Part shown: positions 1 through 5,079 of the stretch, piece by piece
Layout of the letters: every line of letters starts with the position of its first letter
How positions within the stretch are numbered: position 1 is the stretch's first letter
Source of the DNA: Endomicrobiia bacterium
GTDB lineage: Bacteria > Elusimicrobiota > Endomicrobiia > PHAN01
DNA: 5,079 bases
Direction of reading: 5' to 3'
Assembly (NCBI GenBank): GCA_030018875.1
Contig: JASEHK010000117.1
Span: 1-5,079, forward strand
The notes under the pieces: model-generated
What the model was told of the DNA's origin: nothing
What the model saw: the letters and a program-made list of their open reading frames with translations, nothing else
Database searches by the model: none
Made by a program: the position numbers and the translations under genes

Positions 1-672
1 CTCGGGACTTTCGGTATGAGTTTGGCAAAATCGCTCACCGACAGGAGCGCGCAGGTTTTGGCCATAGACGTCAACAAGGGGAGGGTGGACGAGGCGTCGT
101 CTCTGGGCGTCAACGCGGTTGTCGCCGACGCGACGGAGGAGAAGATTCTCAAAAAACTCGGCCTCAAGGATTTCGACGTCGGAGTGGTCGCCATAGGGGA
201 GAACCTCGAAGCGAGCATACTTACGACGCTGCTGCTGAAAGATATGGGGATAAAGCACATAATAGTGAAGAGTATGAGCGAACATCACTCGCGTATCGCG
301 GGAAAGGTCGGGGCGGATCGCGTGATATATCCGGAGTCCGACATGGCCGTGAAACTCGCCGATGCCATGCTTATGCCTTCCATAATAGAAGAGATAGAGC
401 TCTCGAAGGAATACAATCTCGTCGAGATAGTCCTGCCCAAAGTATTTTTTGACAAGACGCTCGCCGAGAGTAAACTCAAGGAAACTTACAACCTGACCGT
501 CATCGCCATACGCAGAAAAGAGACCGTAATATCCGACGACGGCTCGGCCGACATCAAAGAAGATATGCTCGTCTCGCCGGAGTCCAGAGAGGTTTTGCAG
601 GAGGGCGACGTCATACTCGTTGTGGGCAAAGAAGCCGACACTCAAAAGTTAAGGCATCTTTCCGAGAAATAA
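1..672 (+). CDS. ktrA: Ktr/Trk potassium uptake regulatory subunit, RCK domain protein (5' partial)
   Basis: This is the cytosolic RCK subunit that binds NAD(H)/ATP-type nucleotides and gates a membrane KtrB/TrkH potassium translocator. The frame is open from base 1 and reads LGTFGMSLAKSL, the tail of the glycine-rich Rossmann loop (GxGxFG). The ATG at 16 therefore lies inside the domain, and the real start is probably a few codons before the window. An Asp at 67-69 (VLAID) ends beta-2, where the nucleotide ribose is normally bound. The stretch IGENLEASILTTLLLK (about 193-240), followed by GADRVIYPESDMA, is highly typical of KtrA. A TrkA-C (RCK-C) domain follows from about 409 to 665. At 223 visible residues with one N/C pair, it matches single-unit KtrA (about 220-230 residues) rather than the duplicated TrkA of enterobacteria. 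The ktrB/trkH partner would be expected upstream but is not visible. The stop lies 24 nt before the next gene. Confidence 0.93.
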   Translation, partial: LGTFGMSLAKSLTDRSAQVLAIDVNKGRVDEASSLGVNAVVADATEEKILKKLGLKDFDVGVVAIGENLEASILTTLLLKDMGIKHIIVKSMSEHHSRIAGKVGADRVIYPESDMAVKLADAMLMPSIIEEIELSKEYNLVEIVLPKVFFDKTLAESKLKETYNLTVIAIRRKETVISDDGSADIKEDMLVSPESREVLQEGDVILVVGKEADTQKLRHLSEK

Positions 673-685
673 AGGCGATACCATT

Positions 686-692
686 AGAAGGA
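686..692 (+). promoter_or_regulatory. Shine-Dalgarno site of the TPR gene
   Basis: AGAAGGA ends 4 nt before the ATG at 697. It is one of only two convincing Shine-Dalgarno sites in the window and supports the chosen start of the small TPR gene. The pheS, pheT and receiver starts have no comparable site. Confidence 0.7.
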
Positions 693-696
693 AATT

Positions 697-972
697 ATGA
701 TTAAGAAAAAAGAAAAAAGCGAAGTGGCCAAGGTGCTCGAGATGAGCGCTTTTTATATGATGAACAAGAAATACGACAAGGCCGTCGAGGTGCTTAAGTC
801 GGCGCTCGTTCAAAGCCCCGACGACGCCGACCTGAACTATAACCTCGGCCTCAATTGCGAGATAATGAACAAGACCGAGGAAGCCATAGAGATGTATCAA
901 AAAGCTTTGGCGACAAATCCGTCGCACAAGCACGCGATGGAGCATCTCGCCAAACTTACGGAAATAAAGTAA
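697..972 (+). CDS. Small two-repeat TPR protein
   Basis: The product is a 91-residue soluble protein with no signal peptide or membrane segment. After a lysine-rich start (IKKKEKSE) come two tandem 34-residue TPR units, at about residues 10-43 and 44-77. Repeat 1 keeps the canonical Tyr20, Ala29, Ala36 and Pro41. Repeat 2 keeps Leu50-Gly51, Ala63, Tyr67, Ala70 and Pro75, but has Cys54 where Tyr is usual. Residues 78-89 look like a capping helix. TPRs are protein-protein interaction scaffolds, and two repeats alone are too few to name a function. The start is fixed by a good Shine-Dalgarno site. The gene sits 24 nt after ktrA and 9 nt before pheS, so it is probably co-transcribed with both. 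Whether it serves the transporter, the synthetase or neither cannot be told from the sequence. Confidence 0.88.
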   Translation: MIKKKEKSEVAKVLEMSAFYMMNKKYDKAVEVLKSALVQSPDDADLNYNLGLNCEIMNKTEEAIEMYQKALATNPSHKHAMEHLAKLTEIK

Positions 973-981
973 AGACCTCAA

Positions 982-2028
982 ATGCCCGAATCAAAAGAGA
1001 TCGTTGCGGCCCTCGAAAAAATAAAAAGCGAATACGCCGCCGCGGCGAAAGCCGCCAAGTCGTCGGCCGAATTGGGCGACTGGAAAGCGAAGTACCTCGG
1101 CAAAAAAGGCGAACTCTCTTCGGTTATGTCGTCAATGGGCGCGCTTGGCGCCGAAGATAAAAAAGTCGTCGGCCGCATAGCCAACGAAATAAAGTCCGCC
1201 GTCGAGGCTCTTTACGAGGAACAGCTCGAAGCCGTCCACTCCTCGGAATATCTCGCGCGGCTCGGCGTTGTCGGCGACGTCACGCTTCCGTCGGTCGGCG
1301 TTCCCCGCGGGCGCACTCACCCTCTCTACGACACCCTCGAAGAAATATCCTCGATATTCATTTCCTTGGGCTTTTCCGTCGCGGACGGCCCCGAGATAGA
1401 GGACGACTATCACAATTTCGCGGCCCTAAACTTTCCGGACGCCCATCCCGCCAAGGAGATGCAGGACACTTTTTACGTCTCATCCGTCGGAGATAAGGAA
1501 ATGCTTTTGCGCACGCACACTTCGCCCGTGCAGATAAGGGCAATGAAAAGCGGGAAGCCGCCCTTTAAGTTTATCGCGCCGGGCAGGGTTTATCGCCACG
1601 AGGCCATAGATGCCGCGCACTCCTATGTGTTTCATCAGGTCGAAGGCTTTTGCGTGGACAATAAAACGAATCTGGCGGATTTGAAGACCGTGCTGGAAAT
1701 GTTCATCGAAAAATATTTCGGAAAACGGCTGCCGATAAGATTCCGACCCAGTTATTTTCCGTTCACCGAGCCGTCCGTCGAGGTTGACGTCGAGTGTCTG
1801 GTTTGCTCGGGCGCGGGCTGCAAGGCCTGCAAGAACTCCGGCTACATAGAACTTCTCGGCGCAGGGATGATACATCCCAACGTCCTTTCCAATTGCGGTC
1901 TCGACCCCAATATCTGGCAGGGGTACGCTTTCGGAATCGGCGTGGAGCGGTTCGCGATGCAGAAGTACGGCGTGGACGATATGAGACTTTTTTATAAAAA
2001 CGAAATGAGATTTCTCGGGCAATTTTAG
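982..2028 (+). CDS. pheS: Phenylalanine--tRNA ligase alpha subunit
   Basis: This is the catalytic alpha chain of the cytoplasmic (alpha-beta)2 PheRS, which activates Phe with ATP and charges tRNA-Phe. The 348-residue product is close to the family length (E. coli has 327). Residues 1-95 form the charged, Ala-rich helical tRNA-contacting arm, with the typical KYLGKKGEL at 37-45. The class II core follows: motif 1 region with HPL at 113-115, RTHTSPVQ at 177-184, motif 2 GRVYRHE at 201-207, FHQVEG at 217-222, FPFTEPS at 259-265, and motif 3 GIGVERF at 318-324 with its ATP-binding Arg323. Ala316 corresponds to E. coli Ala294, a residue that shapes the Phe pocket. Four cysteines (272, 275, 280, 283) form a CxxC-x4-CxxC knuckle, known in some PheS proteins. 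The motif 2 loop reads DAAHSY where DATHxP is commoner. The ATG follows the TPR stop by 9 nt and has no strong Shine-Dalgarno site, so coupled translation is likely. The protein is complete and looks functional. Confidence 0.98.
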   Translation: MPESKEIVAALEKIKSEYAAAAKAAKSSAELGDWKAKYLGKKGELSSVMSSMGALGAEDKKVVGRIANEIKSAVEALYEEQLEAVHSSEYLARLGVVGDVTLPSVGVPRGRTHPLYDTLEEISSIFISLGFSVADGPEIEDDYHNFAALNFPDAHPAKEMQDTFYVSSVGDKEMLLRTHTSPVQIRAMKSGKPPFKFIAPGRVYRHEAIDAAHSYVFHQVEGFCVDNKTNLADLKTVLEMFIEKYFGKRLPIRFRPSYFPFTEPSVEVDVECLVCSGAGCKACKNSGYIELLGAGMIHPNVLSNCGLDPNIWQGYAFGIGVERFAMQKYGVDDMRLFYKNEMRFLGQF

Positions 2029-2037
2029 AAAACGACG

Positions 2038-4446
2038 ATGCTTCTTTCATACGAGTGGCTCAAAGATTTCATCGCCATAAAAGAGACGCCCCAAGAGTTG
2101 TCGCGCATAATCACCTCTCTTGGCTTCGAGGCGACTTTGCGCCCCGCCAACTCGGGGTTTTCGGGCGTGGTCGTGGCCAAGGTCGTTTCCAAAATCTCCC
2201 ATCCGTCGGCCGACAAACTATCGGTCTGCGAAGTCTCCGACGGGGCCGCGACATATAAGGTCGTCTGCGGAGCCGCCAACGTCGCTGTCGCCCAGATAGT
2301 GCCTTTCGCCAAAATCGGCGCCAAAATCCAAGGTATCGAGATAAAAAAAGCCAAACTACGCGGAGTCGAGTCCGAGGGAATGATATGTTCGGAAAAAGAG
2401 CTTGGCCTCGCCGATTCTTCGGAAGGCATAATGACGCTTGCGGCCGACGCCGAGGCCCGGCTCGGCGCGGATTTCTCCCTTCTATATACGCCGGATTTCG
2501 TCATAGAAGTCGAACCGCTCCCCAACCGTCCCGACATCCTTTCCCATTACGGCGTCGCGCAGGAGATTGCGGCAAAACTCAATCGTCCTCTTAAAATACC
2601 CGAAGTTCACCGCGACAAAATAAATCCCGACGGCCGCCTTGCCGACATCGAGCAGGCCGCCTCCGACGATTGCGAGTCTTATATCGCCGTCGCCATAGAC
2701 GGAGCGTCCGTCGGAGAATCGCCCGAGTGGCTCAAAAATCGGCTGCGTCTGGCCGGTTATCGCCCCATAAACGCCGCCGTGGACGTCACGAATTACGTGA
2801 TGGCCGAATTGGGCCACCCGCTGCATGTATTCGACCGCGACAAACTCTCCGGCGGCAAAGTAGTCGCGCGCCCCGCCGCGTCCGGCGAAAAAATAAAGGC
2901 GCTTGACGGCAAAGTCTACACTCTTGCCGCCCGCGACCTTCTCATCGCCGACGGCGCGCTCGCCGCGGTCGCCATCGCCGGCATAATCGGCGGCGAAGGG
3001 TCGGCGGTCTCATTCTCGACGACAAAAATACTTCTTGAGTCTGCGGTATTCAATCCTCGGGGGATATTCGCCACTCGTCGCCGCCTCAAGGTCTCGACGG
3101 AATCTTCGTACCGTTTCGAGCGCGGCATGAACAAAGAGCGCTCGATGTTGGCGTGCCTTCGCGCCGTCGAATTGCTTAAATCCGTTTGCTCGGGCCGCCC
3201 CGTATCCATATTCGACCACGGCGTCGCGCCGGCAAGAAATAAAATAGCGGTTTTTTACGATAAGATACGCTCCCATTCGGGAGTGTCCGTCGCCGACGCC
3301 AAAGTGCGAGGCATACTCACTGCGCTTGCCTTCGACATCGTGCGCGAGGAACATGATTTCATCGTTGTGGAGCCGCCTTCTTTCCGTCGGGACATAGTTA
3401 TTCAGGAAGACGTTATCGAGGAGATAATCAGGGTATTCGGCTACGACAACGCGAGTTTTGAGGCCGCCGCGCCGGACTCTCATCCCGCGGGCGCCCGAGC
3501 CGCGGGTTTCGCCGCCGCCCGTCGGCGGTTCGACTTAGTCGCGGCCGCGCGAAGGTTTTTGGCGGCGTCCGGTTTTGTCGAACACGTCAACTACGGCATG
3601 ATATCGCCCGAATGGTTCGAATATTTCGACGAAAAAGAATGCGTTAAGATAATAAATCCGGTGTCTCCCGACGCCGTGGCTCTGCGCCCGTCGTTATTCT
3701 CTCAGATGTGGCGCAATTTTACCGCCGACTTCGGCGAAGGGCTTGAGACACAGATGATATTCGAGACGGGAAATGTGTTTTACGGCGGCGCTCAAAGCAA
3801 CTCTCTGGGCATTCTGGCGTCCGGCAATATTTTCGGGCGGAATTGGAAGAAGGGCGTCTTTGTGGCCGATTTTTTCTTCCTGAAAGGCATCGTCGAAAAC
3901 CTCTTGTTTTTCGCCGGCAAGGATGTCGCGCTTGAGTTTCGCGCGGCCTCCGAGGTCGCGCCCCGAGTCCCCGCGCGCCCCGATTTTTTGGCTTCAAGAA
4001 TAAATATTATGGCGGACGGCGTCGCTCTGGGTTGCGTAGGCCCCGTGGCGCCTTCGCTGGCGCTTGATGCCGGAGTAAACGCTCCTGTCTGGTGGGTCGA
4101 GCTCGACGTCGCGGCGCTTTCTCTCTTGCGCGAGCGCGCGAGCGTTTACAAGGCATACTCGCCGTTTCCGCCTTCCTCGATGGATTTTTCGTGCATAATT
4201 CCGACGACCGCGTCCTCTGACGCCGTCAGGGAAAATCTTTTGCGGTCACTCGGCGCCGATGCTCGGACGGTCGAATCGGTGATGCCGACAGATTTGTGGC
4301 GGACGCCCGACGGCGAAACCAGTATGACCTTGCGGGTCACGCTGCGCCATCCGTCCAAAACTCTCGACACGGCCGAACTCGGCGCTCTGCACGAAAAGAT
4401 AGCCAATGCCCTTGCCTCCACGCCGGGATTGAAACTGCGCGCCTGA
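2038..4446 (+). CDS. pheT: Phenylalanine--tRNA ligase beta subunit
   Basis: The beta chain of PheRS carries tRNA recognition and hydrolysis of mischarged Tyr-tRNA-Phe. At 802 residues it has the full bacterial length. Domains in order: N-terminal B1 segment (1-40); EMAP-II-like OB-fold tRNA-binding domain (about 40-150, with HPSADKL at 55-61 and GVESEGMICS at 109-118); B3/B4 editing domain (about 210-385), with NYVMAELGHPLHVFD at 252-266, where His263 matches the editing histidine (E. coli His265), and LLESA at 332-336; B5 (about 400-470), with Asp452, Asp458, Glu461 and Glu462 at the expected Mg-binding places; a degenerate class II core (about 490-690); and a C-terminal FDX-ACB anticodon-binding domain (about 708-802). 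In the last domain the usual Arg-Asp after FPxxx is Met715-Asp716, and the usual Lys-Ser is Thr761-Ser762. The gap to pheS is 9 nt, without an evident Shine-Dalgarno site. The gene is complete, with a TGA stop. Confidence 0.98.
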   Translation: MLLSYEWLKDFIAIKETPQELSRIITSLGFEATLRPANSGFSGVVVAKVVSKISHPSADKLSVCEVSDGAATYKVVCGAANVAVAQIVPFAKIGAKIQGIEIKKAKLRGVESEGMICSEKELGLADSSEGIMTLAADAEARLGADFSLLYTPDFVIEVEPLPNRPDILSHYGVAQEIAAKLNRPLKIPEVHRDKINPDGRLADIEQAASDDCESYIAVAIDGASVGESPEWLKNRLRLAGYRPINAAVDVTNYVMAELGHPLHVFDRDKLSGGKVVARPAASGEKIKALDGKVYTLAARDLLIADGALAAVAIAGIIGGEGSAVSFSTTKILLESAVFNPRGIFATRRRLKVSTESSYRFERGMNKERSMLACLRAVELLKSVCSGRPVSIFDHGVAPARNKIAVFYDKIRSHSGVSVADAKVRGILTALAFDIVREEHDFIVVEPPSFRRDIVIQEDVIEEIIRVFGYDNASFEAAAPDSHPAGARAAGFAAARRRFDLVAAARRFLAASGFVEHVNYGMISPEWFEYFDEKECVKIINPVSPDAVALRPSLFSQMWRNFTADFGEGLETQMIFETGNVFYGGAQSNSLGILASGNIFGRNWKKGVFVADFFFLKGIVENLLFFAGKDVALEFRAASEVAPRVPARPDFLASRINIMADGVALGCVGPVAPSLALDAGVNAPVWWVELDVAALSLLRERASVYKAYSPFPPSSMDFSCIIPTTASSDAVRENLLRSLGADARTVESVMPTDLWRTPDGETSMTLRVTLRHPSKTLDTAELGALHEKIANALASTPGLKLRA

Positions 4447-4452
4447 TGGAAT

Positions 4453-4543
4453 ATCCGTCGGCGCGCCGGCCCGCCCTGATAATGCGCGGTTTGACTTTCT
4501 GGACGATTTTTTATAGAATAAAAAAGTGGAAAAATCCGTCGGC
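4453..4543. repeat. Pair of direct 10-bp repeats bracketing a promoter
   Basis: ATCCGTCGGC occurs identically at 4453-4462 and 4534-4543. One copy lies upstream of the predicted -35 box and the other just inside the receiver gene. A third identical copy is inside pheT at 2201-2210, so the word is not unique to this spot. The pair could be an operator, but the shared 8-mer is common throughout the window and chance or codon bias may explain it. Confidence 0.35.
4491..4519 (+). promoter_or_regulatory. Predicted sigma-70-type promoter for the receiver gene
   Basis: A -35 box TTGACT (4491-4496) is followed after exactly 17 nt by a -10 box TAGAAT (4514-4519). Each differs from consensus at one base. 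A transcript would start about 7 nt after the -10 box, at or next to base 4526, which is the G of the GTG start codon. A shifted -10, TATAGA at 4512-4517, would leave a less favourable 15-nt spacer. The location, in the only sizeable gap of the window (79 nt), supports a real promoter. Its activity is inferred only from sequence. Confidence 0.65.
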
Positions 4544-4903
4544 AGGGTGATGGTCGTTGACGACGACCCGGCCATTTGCGATCTTCTGAAATCCGCGCTC
4601 GAAATCGAGGGCTTTGCGGTGGACGTTTGCGAGAACGATTCCGACGTCAGCATAGCGCTTTCAAAGTTTCATCCCGACGCCATTCTTATGGACGCGTCCA
4701 TGCCCGGCCTCGACGGCATATCCCTTTGTCGGCACATTAAACAGACGCCGGCGACGGCCTCGATTCCGATAATGATAGTAAGCGCTTACGATGACGACAA
4801 GACCCGCCACGACGCCGCGCTTTTCGGCGCCGACGATTTCGTCGCCAAGCCTTTCGACGTGAAGTTTCTGGTGGGAAAAATTAAGAAACTTGCGGGGTGG
4901 TAA
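4526..4903 (+). CDS. Stand-alone response regulator receiver protein
   Basis: This 125-residue, CheY-type single receiver domain accepts phosphate from a histidine kinase and has no DNA-binding or enzymatic output domain. The acidic pair Asp12-Asp13 follows beta-1 (VMVVDDDP). The phosphoacceptor is Asp56 in ILMDASMPGLDG. Ser86 holds the Thr/Ser switch position, Phe105 the aromatic switch position, and Lys108-Pro109 the invariant Lys-Pro. The GTG start is preferred because an in-frame TAG at 4514-4516 excludes earlier starts, and the next candidate, ATG at 4550, would remove most of beta-1. No Shine-Dalgarno site precedes the GTG (it follows an A-rich run), which fits the promoter prediction of a leaderless message. 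The gene ends 1 nt before a membrane protein gene, so the two are probably co-expressed. The cognate kinase is not in the window, and the output is unknown. Confidence 0.93.
   Translation: MEKSVGRVMVVDDDPAICDLLKSALEIEGFAVDVCENDSDVSIALSKFHPDAILMDASMPGLDGISLCRHIKQTPATASIPIMIVSAYDDDKTRHDAALFGADDFVAKPFDVKFLVGKIKKLAGW
4894..4900 (+). promoter_or_regulatory. Probable ribosome binding site of the membrane protein gene
   Basis: GGGGTGG lies at the very end of the receiver coding sequence and ends 4 nt before the ATG at 4905. It is a purine-rich, imperfect Shine-Dalgarno site, and it supports the start of the 3'-truncated gene. Confidence 0.5.
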
Positions 4904-4904
4904 A

Positions 4905-5079
4905 ATGAACACGCTTATAGCGGTATGTCTCGTAGTAACGACGGCTTCGGCCGCCGTGTCGGCGGTATATCTCGTCCTTACCCTCATACAGATGCGCCGC
5001 ACCGCCGCCCAAGCCGAATCGCTCCTTTCTTTCCTGAATCTTGAGGCAAGAAAAGTCGGCAACATCGGCAATACCATCG
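4905..5079 (+). CDS. Membrane-anchored DUF948-like protein (3' partial)
   Basis: The frame starts at ATG 4905, 1 nt after the receiver stop, and stays open to the window end, giving 58 codons. Residues 4-28 are a hydrophobic stretch (LIAVCLVVTTASAAVSAVYLVLTLI) suited to one transmembrane helix; there is no charged residue before it. It is followed by QMRRTAAQAESLL, whose Arg31-Arg32 favours a cytoplasmic location for the remainder. From about residue 29 the sequence looks helical and amphipathic. A single N-terminal helix followed by an RT-x-AE-LL helical region resembles DUF948/YtxG-type proteins, whose biochemical role is not established. The family call is from general appearance only. The gene is truncated by the window and not visibly broken. 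Its tight spacing with the receiver gene suggests one operon under the promoter at 4491-4519. Confidence 0.72.
   Translation, partial: MNTLIAVCLVVTTASAAVSAVYLVLTLIQMRRTAAQAESLLSFLNLEARKVGNIGNTI

Noticed and set aside
16..18. ATG at 16 as the start of ktrA
   Set aside because: The frame is open upstream and the codons before it complete the Rossmann glycine loop, so the true start is outside the window.
1480..2022. 180-codon open frame on the - strand inside pheS
   Set aside because: It is fully antisense to the well-supported pheS catalytic core, has no recognisable domain, and is expected from codon bias that avoids reverse-strand stops.
2025..2537. 170-codon open frame on the - strand over the start of pheT
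   Set aside because: It is antisense to the conserved tRNA-binding domain of PheT, is low-complexity and Ser/Ala-rich, and shows no motif.
3010..3483. 157-codon open frame on the - strand inside pheT
   Set aside because: It is Arg-rich and featureless, and opposite the conserved B4/B5 region; a compositional shadow.
3470..3570. Ala/Arg-rich, GC-rich stretch in pheT (about residues 478-511) as a possible insertion
   Set aside because: The frame is continuous, flanking motifs keep family spacing, and total length is normal; it is most likely a variable linker before the class II-like core.
4459..4489. Possible terminator after pheT (palindrome CGGCGCGCCG at 4459-4468 and a CCGC/GCGG stem at 4471-4489)
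   Set aside because: The palindrome has no loop, the second stem has only 4 bp, and neither is followed by a proper T-run. Readthrough from pheT into the receiver gene remains possible.

Overview
The window looks like bacterial chromosome from a Gram-negative-type or candidate-phylum lineage. It is dense with genes, all on the + strand, and GC is roughly 55-60% by spot counts. An unusual codon trait is that isoleucine is mostly written ATA in the first genes (14 of 18 codons in the first gene and 11 of 17 in pheS), despite the fairly high GC. Together with a pheST locus that lacks the usual infC-rpmI-rplT neighbours, this suggests a little-studied phylum. Elusimicrobiota or Omnitrophota would fit by style, but this is a weak inference and nothing in the window proves it.

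Layout: (1) 1-672 is the 3' part of a ktrA-type gene, the cytosolic NAD(H)/nucleotide-binding regulator of a Ktr/Trk potassium transporter; its true start lies upstream. (2) 697-972 encodes a 91-residue protein made of two TPR repeats. (3) 982-2028 is pheS and (4) 2038-4446 is pheT, the alpha and beta subunits of phenylalanyl-tRNA synthetase, both intact with their catalytic, editing and tRNA-binding motifs. These four genes are 9-24 nt apart with no terminator between them, so they probably share a transcript. (5) A 79-nt gap at 4447-4525 holds a near-consensus sigma-70-type promoter. (6) 4526-4903 is a stand-alone receiver (response regulator) beginning with GTG. (7) 4905-5079 is the start of a membrane-anchored protein of DUF948-like appearance, cut by the window end and only 1 nt after the receiver gene.

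The window therefore combines a housekeeping aminoacyl-tRNA synthetase operon, joined at its 5' end to potassium-uptake control, with a second transcription unit for signalling or envelope function. The clearest points for a second look are the promoter at 4491-4519, whose predicted start point falls on the GTG of the receiver gene (a possible leaderless mRNA), and a repeated 10-mer that brackets this promoter. I see no mobile element, CRISPR array, RNA gene or clearly novel defence system. Most of the window is ordinary.
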